NCBI GenBank assembly: GCA_031425695.1
Contig: JANPJV010000256.1
Location: 1-9,875 of the forward strand
Length of the DNA: 9,875 nt
Origin: JANPJV01 sp031425695
Lineage (GTDB): Bacteria; Pseudomonadota; Gammaproteobacteria; Xanthomonadales; SZUA-5
Direction: 5' to 3'
Shown: piece after piece, positions 1 to 7,083 of the stretch
How the letters are laid out: the number at the start of each line of letters is the position of its first letter
How positions within the stretch are numbered: the first letter of the stretch is position 1
The notes under the pieces: model-generated
What the model was told of the DNA's origin: nothing
Database searches by the model: none
The model's input: only the letters and a program-made list of their open reading frames with translations
Position numbers and translations under genes: made by a program

Positions 1-56
1 GGACCTTGTCCGGACGCTTTCGCCATGTCCAAAAAATGAGCGTCCGGACAAGGTCC
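1..56. repeat. Perfect 18-bp inverted repeat with 20-base spacer (REP-like hairpin)
   Basis: Bases 1-18 are the exact reverse complement of bases 39-56, separated by 20 bases. Within the spacer, CAT (24-26) and ATG (36-38) could add three pairs. The 8-base palindrome GTCCGGAC occurs inside each arm (8-15 and 42-49) and a third time just after the right arm (53-60). The element touches the window edge, so its true left boundary is unknown. The long arms, lack of a following T-run and self-palindromic core look more like a dispersed REP-type repeat or mobile-element end than a classical terminator, but it could still end transcription of an upstream gene. It lies about 90 bases before the kinase start. 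Confidence 0.85.
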
Positions 57-145
57 GGACCCACGTGAAGCAAAGCAGCAATCGCTCCAAACGCGCGCTG
101 GCAGTTATGATCGGCCGCACGCAACCAGGTTGACCGCCGCGCCCG

Positions 146-1492
146 ATGGAAGCTCCGATCCAGATTCCGAATTTCGAGCTGCTCCAGCAGATTGGGCAAG
201 GCGGCATGTCGCGTGTCTACCTGGCGCGCCAGTTGCAGCCCAAGCGCGATGTGGCGATCAAGATCGTCTCCCCGGGCTCGGCGCCTGATCCCGCGTTCCT
301 GTCCTCGCTGAAGATCGAAGGCGACACCATCGCGAGCCTGAACCACGACAACGTGGTGACAGTTTTTGCGTGCGGCGTGGTCGACAACCACTACTTCCTG
401 GCGATGGAAGTGCTGCCTGGCGGCGATCTCACCGATCGCATCAAGAAAGGCTTGCGGCCGGATGACGCCGTCGAGGTGATGATCCAGATCGGCGGCGCGC
501 TGGCACATGCGCACAAGCGCCAGATCCTGCACCGCGACATCAAGCCCGAAAACGTGATGTTCCACGAGAGCGGCAAGGCCGTGCTGGTGGATTTCGGCAT
601 CGCCAAGGAAGGCACGACTGAGTCGAGCTTCACCCAGGTCGGCGCCGTGGTCGGCACGCCGCATTACATGAGCCCGGAACGCTGCATGGGCAAGGAGACC
701 GACGCGCGTTCGGATCTCTATGCGATGGGGGTGATGTTTTTCGAGATGCTGACCGGCCACAAGGTCTTCGAAGGCCGCGACACGTTTGCCGTCAGTTACG
801 CGCACGTCTACGAGCCGGTGCCGCCGCTGCCGCCCGAGCACGCGCGCTATCAGGGTGTAGTCAACAAGCTCCTGGCCAAGGATCCGAAGGATCGTTACCA
901 GGACGCCAACGAGATGGTGAACTCGCTCAAGAAGTATCGAGCGGGTGCACCGGCGTCGGCCGAGCCGGCCACGCGCCGGGTCGATACCTCGATCAGTTCG
1001 CCGCTTTCGGCCAAGCTCAAGCAACTGGCCGATGCGGCTGATTCGACCACCGTCAACGAGCCGGTCGGCAGCGTCAACCTGCATGCCGCCACAGCCGTGG
1101 CGACTCCGATCGGCGGGCCCGGAGCCAAGCCCGGACTCAAGGTGGACACCCCCGGCAAGCCAAATGCGATGCTGCCGATCATCGCCGTGGTGGGCTTGGT
1201 CATCATCGTCGGTCTGGCAGCCGCGCTGATGTGGCCGAAGGGACCATCGACTGAAGACCAGGACATTCCCGACGTGATCCTGTCCCAGGAGCAGGCTCGC
1301 GAAGTTTCCAACGCGCTCGGCGCTGCCGAAGCGATGATGCGTGGCGAGAACTACGATGGTGCGGCACTTCTGTACGAGAAGGTGCTGACGCAGTTCAACG
1401 CGTGCGACAAGGAAGCCCAGCGCGGCCTCACGGCCGCGGCGCCCGGCGATGACGCGCGCTACCGCGAAGCGATCGCAAAATGCGTCAAGTAG
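146..1492 (+). CDS. Membrane-anchored eukaryotic-like Ser/Thr protein kinase (PknB type)
   Basis: The N-terminal cytoplasmic domain (about 9-265) is a complete Hanks-type kinase. It has a glycine-rich loop GQGGMSRV (17-24), the ATP-anchoring lysine in VAIK (K39), a helix-C glutamate near E58, the catalytic HRDIKPEN (129-136), DFG (149-151) and SPE (176-178). The HRD arginine is present, so it is probably an RD kinase switched on by activation-loop phosphorylation; T157, T158 and T163 are candidates. A low-complexity linker (about 266-340) leads to one hydrophobic segment (about 342-363). The last 85 residues should be periplasmic; they contain a TPR-like helix pair and two cysteines (C420, C446). 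No PASTA repeats are present. No clear ribosome binding site precedes the ATG, which was chosen because the kinase fold begins a few residues later. The FHA-GGDEF gene follows after 52 bases and is the likely partner. Kinase assignment is secure; substrate and sensory ligand are unknown. Confidence 0.95.
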   Translation: MEAPIQIPNFELLQQIGQGGMSRVYLARQLQPKRDVAIKIVSPGSAPDPAFLSSLKIEGDTIASLNHDNVVTVFACGVVDNHYFLAMEVLPGGDLTDRIKKGLRPDDAVEVMIQIGGALAHAHKRQILHRDIKPENVMFHESGKAVLVDFGIAKEGTTESSFTQVGAVVGTPHYMSPERCMGKETDARSDLYAMGVMFFEMLTGHKVFEGRDTFAVSYAHVYEPVPPLPPEHARYQGVVNKLLAKDPKDRYQDANEMVNSLKKYRAGAPASAEPATRRVDTSISSPLSAKLKQLADAADSTTVNEPVGSVNLHAATAVATPIGGPGAKPGLKVDTPGKPNAMLPIIAVVGLVIIVGLAAALMWPKGPSTEDQDIPDVILSQEQAREVSNALGAAEAMMRGENYDGAALLYEKVLTQFNACDKEAQRGLTAAAPGDDARYREAIAKCVK

Positions 1493-1544
1493 GCGGGACG
1501 TTTGACCAGAACGCTCTTGATTCCAACGGCCACACAGCTGACCC

Positions 1545-2426
1545 GTGAGCAAAGAACACTCCAAAACCGATCGTGCCACGGTGATTGCCGGGCCGGATCC
1601 GGAGCACCGCGACCGGCCGCCGCGGCTGATCGTGGTCAGTGGGGTTTTCCTGGGCCACCAGCTCGAGCTCGGCGACCAGCCGGTGATGATCGGGCGCGCG
1701 ACCGAAGCCACCCTGAGCCTGCCGCACCCCAGCGTCTCGCGCCAACACTGCAAGGTCTGGCGCGAGGGCGAGCACTATTTCATCGAAGACCAGGAGTCGA
1801 CCAACAAGACTTATCTCAACGGCCAGGCGGTCATGCGTGCGCAGCTCAATGACGGCGACCAGATCGGCGTCGGCAACCACGCGCTCAAGTTTTTCCGCGG
1901 CGCCAGCCCGGAGGCCCGCTATCACCAGGAACTGATCGACCTGGCCGTGCACGACAGCCTGACCGGATTCTTCAACCGCCGGCATTACCGCATGCTGCTC
2001 GACGAACACGTCGAGCGCGCGCGCAACGGGCTCCGACTGTCGGTGCTGATCGTCGATCTCGATCATTTCAAGCAGATCAACGATCACTTCGGCCACCTGG
2101 TCGGTGACCAGGTGATCGCCAGCGTCTCCCAGCTGATTCGCGACCTTAGCTACTCGAGTTGCCAGCTCGGCCGCCTCGGCGGCGAGGAATTCGCAGTAGC
2201 CATGCCCGAAGCGACGCCCGACGAAGCCTGCGCCTTCGCCGAAAAGATCCGTGGTGCCGTCGCCCAGCACAACTTCGAAGTCCGCGGCGAGCGCCGCACC
2301 ATCACCACCAGCGTCGGCGTCGCCCATTGGGCCGACCACATGCAGACCAGCGCCGACCTCCTGCGCACCGCCGACGAACGCCTCTACCGGGCGAAGGCGA
2401 ATGGGCGCAATCGGGTCGAGGTCTGA
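1545..2426 (+). CDS. FHA-GGDEF diguanylate cyclase
   Basis: This is a cytoplasmic protein of 293 residues that starts with GTG. The N-terminal FHA domain (about 27-118) carries the phosphothreonine-binding signature: G50-R51, S65-R66-Q67-H68, and N87 with N92-G93. It is followed by a GGDEF domain (about 130-293) that should condense two GTP into c-di-GMP. Visible catalytic features are D171 and D173 in the IVDLDHF stretch, N179-D180, and the active-site loop GGEEF (212-216), a functional variant. The RxxD inhibitory site normally five residues before GGEEF is replaced by YSSC (203-206), so product feedback through that site is probably lost. No transmembrane segment is seen. The gene sits 52 bases after the kinase on the same strand, suggesting co-transcription and control by a phosphorylated partner, possibly the kinase itself. 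There is no obvious Shine-Dalgarno sequence. Domain calls are secure; the wiring is inferred. Confidence 0.95.
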   Translation: MSKEHSKTDRATVIAGPDPEHRDRPPRLIVVSGVFLGHQLELGDQPVMIGRATEATLSLPHPSVSRQHCKVWREGEHYFIEDQESTNKTYLNGQAVMRAQLNDGDQIGVGNHALKFFRGASPEARYHQELIDLAVHDSLTGFFNRRHYRMLLDEHVERARNGLRLSVLIVDLDHFKQINDHFGHLVGDQVIASVSQLIRDLSYSSCQLGRLGGEEFAVAMPEATPDEACAFAEKIRGAVAQHNFEVRGERRTITTSVGVAHWADHMQTSADLLRTADERLYRAKANGRNRVEV

Positions 2427-2692
2427 GGGCGCGGATTTTCCGAGAAGTAGCGCGGTTCTGAGCGCGCGAGGTGCTCGAATCTGCATGATCAGCGATCGCG
2501 CCAGCGGCCGCGTGTGTCGACGGGGCGCTTCGTCGATAAAGCCGGGCGCCTTGCGCTCGAAGTGCCGAGGCGAAAATCATTGCCGGCGGACGCATAGGAC
2601 CCGGCCTACCTCAGCCTGGAGGCGCGCTCAACGCCAGGGCGCTATTCTCCGCGACCCAAGCGCACGCCGCCTGTTTTCCACGCGAACTCCCC

Positions 2693-4957
2693 ATGTCCAT
2701 CAATAAAAGCAAGCAGATCAATCGCGCTGAAGTCGTCGATCAGAATGTTCTCTCGCTGATCAATGGCTGGACGGCTCCAGCCGCCAACCGCGTGCGGCAT
2801 CGGGATGAGCAGCTGACAGCGGAGTCGTCGCTCACCGTCGGCGATTTCAGGGAGTTGCTGGAGTCGCAGCTGATCAGCCGGCACCTGGACCTGATGGCAC
2901 GCGTTCTGCGGGTGCAGAACAAGGTTTTCTATACCATCGGCAGCTCGGGCCACGAGGGCAATGCGATGGTCGCGCGGTTGACGCGGCATACCGATCCGGC
3001 CTTCCTGCATTACCGCTCCGGCGGCTTCATGGCGGAACGTTTTCGCAAATTGCCGGGCATGGATCCGATCACGGATTCGGCACTGTCGTTTGCGGCGAGC
3101 AAGCAGGACCCAGCCTCCGGCGGTCGCCACAAGGTGTGGGGCAGCAAGCCGCTCTGGGTGCTGCCACAGACCTCGACGATTGCCAGCCATCCGCCGAAGG
3201 CTTTCGGCACCGCGCTTGGCATCGACCAGGCCAAGCGTATCGGGCATGCCCTGCCGATCCCAGACGACAGCCTGGTCGTGTGCAGCTTCGGCGACGCCAG
3301 CGCCAATCACGCAACCGCCCAGGGCACGTTCAACGCGGCCGAGTGGGCCGGCTACCAGGGCATCAAGGCGCCGGTGTTGTTCGTCTGCGAGGACAACGGC
3401 ATCGGCATCTCGGTCAAGTCGCCGCAGGGCTGGATCGCGCACAGCTTCGAGCAGCGCCAGCACATGCAGTATTTCCGGGCCGACGGCGTCGACCTGGTCG
3501 CTGGCTATGATGCGGTGGCAGAGGCGGTCGAGTACTGCCGGCGCGAACGTCGTCCGGTGTTCCTGCACTTGCGTACGACCCGGCTGATGGGCCACGCGGG
3601 CACTGATTTCGAACTGGAATACCGTGCCATCGAGGACGTGGAAGCCGGCGAAGCACTCGACCCGGTCCTGCGCTCGGTCGAGCGGGCCTTGCTCCATGGC
3701 GTCTACACGCCGACGCAGATGCTCGCCCATTACGAGGACATTCGCGCGCGTTGCTTCGCTGCGGCGGAAGCTGCCGACCAGACGCCGAAGCTCACCGATC
3801 TCGCCGACGTGCTCATGCCGCTGGCGCCGTATTCGCCGGAGGCGGTGCGCGCAGAAACACTGCGCGCGCCGGACCAGAGCCAGCGCCTGGCAGTGTTCGG
3901 GAGCGAGGCGGCCCTGCCGGAAAACCAGCAGCCGCGGCATCTGGCGATCGGCATCAACCAAGCGCTGCAGGACCTGCTGACGAAGTATCCGCAGTCGCTG
4001 CTGTTCGGCGAGGACGTCGCCCAGAAAGGTGGCGTCTATACCGTCACCAAGGGCTTGTGGCAGAAGTTCAAGGGTGCGCGCGTGTTCAACACGCTGCTCG
4101 ACGAGACCACCATCCTGGGGCTCGCGCAGGGCTTCGCCAACCTCGGCATGTTGCCGCTGCCCGAGATCCAGTACCTCGCGTATTTCCACAACGCCTGCGA
4201 CCAGATCCGCGGCGAGGCCTGCTCGCTGCAGTTCTTCAGTAACGGCCAGTACCGCAATCCGATGGTGCTGCGCATGGCCGCGCTCGGTTACCAGAAGGGC
4301 TTCGGCGGTCACTTCCACAACGACAACTCGATCACCGCGCTGCGCGACATCCCGGGCCTGATCGTCGCCTGCCCGAGCCGCAGCGACGACGCCGCGATGA
4401 TCTTGCGGACCTTGATGGCCCTCGCCCACGTCGATGGCCGCGTCTGCGCCTTCCTGGAGCCCATCGCGCTGTACATGACCAAGGATCTGTACGCGGCCGG
4501 CGATGGACTCTGGCAGACGCGCTATCCCGGCTTCGACGAGACCGTCGCCGTCGGCGAACCACGCATCTACGAGCCCGAAGCGACAGACTTGCTGATCGTC
4601 AGCTACGGCAACACGGTGCCCATGTGCCTGCGCGTGGCGCGCCAGCTGTCGCAGGAGCGGGGGATCAAGGCACGCGTCATGGACCTGCGCTGGCTGCAGC
4701 CCCTGAATGACGCCGAGATCGCCCGCCACGGCCGCGCCTGCGCCCGCATCCTCGTCGTCGACGAAGGCCGCAAGAGCGCCGGCATCGCCGAAGGCGTCAT
4801 CACCGCCCTAGTTGAAGGCGGCTGTGGCCAAAAACCCATCGCCCGCGTCGTCGGCGTCGACACCTACACCCCTTTGGCCGGCGCCGCGACGCTGGTATTG
4901 CCGTCCGATGAGAGCATCAAGGCGGGGGCGGAGAAGCTGCTGGGGGTTGACGCGTAG
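2693..4957 (+). CDS. 2-oxoacid dehydrogenase E1, alpha-beta fusion (thiamine diphosphate dependent)
   Basis: This 754-residue protein joins both E1 subunits of a 2-oxoacid dehydrogenase complex, which decarboxylates a 2-oxoacid and passes the acyl group to the lipoyl arm of E2. The alpha-like half (about 50-370) has the thiamine-diphosphate motif beginning GDAS (200-203) and ending EDN (233-235), and a GHAGTD loop (300-305) where E1 enzymes carry an active-site histidine. The beta-like half (about 412-750) has GEDV (439-442), holding the glutamate expected to activate the cofactor, and a transketolase C-terminal-type domain (about 620-750). Separate alpha and beta chains are usually about 330-400 residues each, so the length fits a fusion. 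Branched-chain 2-oxoacid is the most likely substrate class, by overall resemblance; pyruvate cannot be excluded. No E2 or E3 gene is nearby. The stop codon lies inside the following palindrome. No Shine-Dalgarno sequence is evident before the ATG. Confidence 0.9.
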   Translation: MSINKSKQINRAEVVDQNVLSLINGWTAPAANRVRHRDEQLTAESSLTVGDFRELLESQLISRHLDLMARVLRVQNKVFYTIGSSGHEGNAMVARLTRHTDPAFLHYRSGGFMAERFRKLPGMDPITDSALSFAASKQDPASGGRHKVWGSKPLWVLPQTSTIASHPPKAFGTALGIDQAKRIGHALPIPDDSLVVCSFGDASANHATAQGTFNAAEWAGYQGIKAPVLFVCEDNGIGISVKSPQGWIAHSFEQRQHMQYFRADGVDLVAGYDAVAEAVEYCRRERRPVFLHLRTTRLMGHAGTDFELEYRAIEDVEAGEALDPVLRSVERALLHGVYTPTQMLAHYEDIRARCFAAAEAADQTPKLTDLADVLMPLAPYSPEAVRAETLRAPDQSQRLAVFGSEAALPENQQPRHLAIGINQALQDLLTKYPQSLLFGEDVAQKGGVYTVTKGLWQKFKGARVFNTLLDETTILGLAQGFANLGMLPLPEIQYLAYFHNACDQIRGEACSLQFFSNGQYRNPMVLRMAALGYQKGFGGHFHNDNSITALRDIPGLIVACPSRSDDAAMILRTLMALAHVDGRVCAFLEPIALYMTKDLYAAGDGLWQTRYPGFDETVAVGEPRIYEPEATDLLIVSYGNTVPMCLRVARQLSQERGIKARVMDLRWLQPLNDAEIARHGRACARILVVDEGRKSAGIAEGVITALVEGGCGQKPIARVVGVDTYTPLAGAATLVLPSDESIKAGAEKLLGVDA

Positions 4958-5103
4958 GCCGGTGTGGCCCGCGCGAGCTGACGGATTCTCGCGACCCGAT
5001 CCGAACGGGGCTCACCGGCGCGGTTCGCGGAGAGCGCCGGTGAGCCCCGTCCGGTCGAGTCGCGAGCATCACCATGATCGAGCGGGCCACACCGGCCTAC
5101 GCG
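4951..5103. repeat. 153-base nested palindrome between convergent genes
   Basis: The outer arms are 22 bases and perfectly complementary (4951-4972 with 5082-5103). Inside them is a symmetric unpaired stretch of 11 bases on each side. Then 4984-4999 pairs with 5055-5070 (14 of 16), 5001-5003 with 5052-5054, and 5005-5021 with 5034-5050 (17 perfect pairs), around a 12-base loop (5022-5033). The left arm contains the TAG stop of the E1 gene (4955-4957), and the right arm ends four bases before the TAG stop of the convergent permease gene. It may act as a two-way transcription terminator or mRNA 3'-end protector, although no T-run follows it. Alternatively it is an inserted REP-type or MITE-like element. 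The inverted structure is directly visible; its function is inference. Confidence 0.92.
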
Positions 5104-5107
5104 CGCC

Positions 5108-6397
5108 CTACGTCCGCAGCGCCTCGATTGGATCCAACCGCGACGCCTTCCTGGCCGGGTAGTAGCCGAAGAACAGCCCGGTGGCGACGGCGAAGGCGGT
5201 GGCCATACCGATGACCTGCAGGTTGAGCTCGACTGGCAGGGCGATGAAGCGGGCCGTCAGGAAGGTGGCGCCGACTCCGAGCGCGATGCCGATGGCGCCG
5301 CCACCGAGGGAGATGAGCATGGCCTCGGCAAGAAATTGCAGCCGGATCTCGCGGGGGCCGGCGCCGACGGCCATGCGCAGGCCGATCTCCTTGATGCGCT
5401 CGGTGACCGAGACCAGCATGATGTTCATGATGCCGATGCCGCCGACGATCAGCGAAATGGTCGCGACGGCGCCGAGCAGCAGCGACATCAGGCGCGTGGT
5501 CTGGGTGCGCGCGGCGACGATCTCGGTGAGATTGCGGACGGTGAAATCGTCTTCGGCGCCCGGCTGGATCTTGTGGCGCTGGCGCAGCAGCTCGTTGAGC
5601 TGGCGTTCGGCGGAAGGCAGGTCGGCAGCGCGCGCGGTTCCGACCGAGATCGACTGCACCGTGCCGGGCGCCATGTTCATCGAGCCGGACAGGCGCCGGC
5701 GCGCGGTTTCGAGCGGCAGCAGGATGACGTCGTCCATGTCGCCGCCCCAGCCGCTCTGGCCCTTGCTCTTGAGCACACCGACCACTGTGAAGGGAACGCG
5801 CCCCACGCGCATGTTGGCGCCGACCGGGTCGTCGCCACCAAAGAGCTTGTCGGCCACGGTCGTGCCGATCAGCAGCACCTTCGCGCCACCCGTGTAGTCG
5901 CGCTCGCCGAACACCGCGCCGCGTTCGACTTCCCAGCCATTGGTGGCGAAATAATCCGGCTGGATGCCGACCCACTGCGTGTTCCAATTCTGCTCGGCAT
6001 TCACCACCTGGGCGCCGCCTCGGATCTGTCCGGCCACGTACTGCAACTCGGGGATCTCATTGCGGATCGCGGCGACATCGGCATCGGTCAGGGTACTCAC
6101 CGAGCCCGCACCGCCGCGTACACCACCGCGCCCACCGGAGCCACCGAAAATCTCGATGCGATTGCTGCCGAGGTTGGAGATGGTCTTGTCGAGCTCCGCC
6201 TGCGTGCCCTGCCCGACCGAGACCATGACGATCACGGCGGCAATGCCGATGATCACGCCGAGCGCCGTCAGCACGCTGCGCATGAGATTCCCGCGCAGCG
6301 CGAACAGGGCCATCGCGAGCACGTCGCCGAAGCCCATGCGCTGCGGCGGTGCGGCTGCTGGCCAGGGTCCGGTCGCAGTATCTGTTTGAGTGTTCAT
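5108..6397 (-). CDS. MacB-type ABC transporter permease (MacB_PCD plus FtsX domains)
   Basis: This 429-residue inner-membrane protein has the topology of the MacB/LolC family: one membrane helix after a short cytoplasmic N-terminus (about 39-62), a large periplasmic domain (about 63-300), then three helices (about 303-327, 354-380 and 393-413) forming the FtsX-like domain. The stretch around SVTERIKEIGLRMAVGA (330-346) is the typical cytoplasmic coupling segment of this family. In this class the membrane part does not carry substrate through the bilayer; it converts ATP hydrolysis into movement that drives periplasmic substrate outward. The ATG overlaps the TGA of the upstream ATPase gene (ATGA), and a GGAG sits about 11 bases upstream. 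Permease and ATPase are separate polypeptides here, unlike E. coli MacB where they are fused. The substrate (macrolide, peptide, lipid or siderophore) cannot be read from the sequence. Confidence 0.93.
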   Translation of the reverse strand: MNTQTDTATGPWPAAAPPQRMGFGDVLAMALFALRGNLMRSVLTALGVIIGIAAVIVMVSVGQGTQAELDKTISNLGSNRIEIFGGSGGRGGVRGGAGSVSTLTDADVAAIRNEIPELQYVAGQIRGGAQVVNAEQNWNTQWVGIQPDYFATNGWEVERGAVFGERDYTGGAKVLLIGTTVADKLFGGDDPVGANMRVGRVPFTVVGVLKSKGQSGWGGDMDDVILLPLETARRRLSGSMNMAPGTVQSISVGTARAADLPSAERQLNELLRQRHKIQPGAEDDFTVRNLTEIVAARTQTTRLMSLLLGAVATISLIVGGIGIMNIMLVSVTERIKEIGLRMAVGAGPREIRLQFLAEAMLISLGGGAIGIALGVGATFLTARFIALPVELNLQVIGMATAFAVATGLFFGYYPARKASRLDPIEALRT

Positions 6398-7083
6398 GCC
6401 GCAAGCGACTCCACGATCGAACCGTCCTGGATATAGATCACGCGATCCGCCTTTTCCGCGACATGCGCGTCGTGGGTGATCAGGATGATCGTGTGGCCGG
6501 CCATCTGCAGGCGCTTGAACAGCGCCAGGATTTCGGCGCCGGTCTTGGTGTCCAGCGCGCCGGTAGGCTCGTCGGCCAGCAGGATCGGCGGGCGGTTGAT
6601 CAGCGCGCGCGCGATCGCCACACGCTGCTGCTGACCGCCAGAAAGTTCGTTGGGACGATGCACTGCGCGCTCGGCCAGGCCGACATCGGCGAGCGCGCGG
6701 GCGGCGCGCAGCTTGCGCTCCGCACGGGACACGCCGGCATAGGCCAGCGGCAGCATGACGTTTTCGAGCGCGTTCATGCGTGCGAGCAGGTGGAAGCCCT
6801 GGAAGACGAAGCCGATGCGCGTCAGTCGCAGCCGCGCGCGTTCGGCGGCATCGAGCGTGGCCACGTCGACGCCGTCACAAAGGTAACGACCGCTGCTCGG
6901 TGTATCGAGACAGCCGATCAGGTTCATCAGGGTCGACTTGCCCGAACCGGACGGGCCCATGATGGCGAGAAACTCACCGCGCTCGATGCGTACATCCACG
7001 CTGCGCAACGCGACCACTTCCGCCGGTGTATCCGGCGAATACACCTTGCTCATCTGCTGGATATCGACGACCGGGATGCTCAC
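6394..7083 (-). CDS. ABC transporter ATP-binding protein (MacB/LolD family)
   Basis: This is a 229-residue cytoplasmic ATPase that should power the adjacent permease. It has Walker A GPSGSGKS (43-50), Q-loop Q95 in VFQGF, signature LSGGQ (147-151), Walker B ILLADE (167-172) and switch histidine H204. All nucleotide-binding elements are intact. Its short length without membrane segments and the SGSGKSTLMNLIGCLD-type Walker region are typical of the LolD/MacB/YbbA group of exporters. The start codon is GTG; it overlaps the TGA stop of the upstream adaptor gene (GTGA), while its own stop overlaps the ATG of the permease. Translational coupling of the three genes is therefore likely. A GGAG lies roughly 12 bases upstream of the GTG. 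Confidence 0.95.
   Translation of the reverse strand: MSIPVVDIQQMSKVYSPDTPAEVVALRSVDVRIERGEFLAIMGPSGSGKSTLMNLIGCLDTPSSGRYLCDGVDVATLDAAERARLRLTRIGFVFQGFHLLARMNALENVMLPLAYAGVSRAERKLRAARALADVGLAERAVHRPNELSGGQQQRVAIARALINRPPILLADEPTGALDTKTGAEILALFKRLQMAGHTIILITHDAHVAEKADRVIYIQDGSIVESLAA

Noticed and set aside
1..61. The three GTCCGGAC copies as a possible CRISPR array
   Set aside because: The repeats are only 8 bases, unevenly spaced (34 and 11 bases between starts), without spacers of uniform size.
1485..2486. A 333-codon open frame on the - strand over the FHA-GGDEF gene
   Set aside because: It is an antisense shadow; the + strand frame has complete FHA and GGDEF signatures.
2427..2692. A possible small gene, promoter or repeat in the 266-base gap before the E1 gene
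   Set aside because: No frame with convincing coding character, no clear promoter boxes and no long inverted repeat were found. A CCGGCCTAC shared with the palindrome arm (near 2600) is too short to call a related copy.
2642..4729. A 695-codon open frame on the - strand across the E1 gene
   Set aside because: It lies antisense to a gene with clear catalytic motifs; its translation is rich in Arg, His, Ala and Val with no domain, as expected for a mirror frame in GC-rich DNA.
5336..6436. A 366-codon open frame on the + strand across the permease gene
   Set aside because: It is an antisense shadow of the MacB-type permease; its composition is dominated by Asp, Ala, His and Arg and no family is recognisable.
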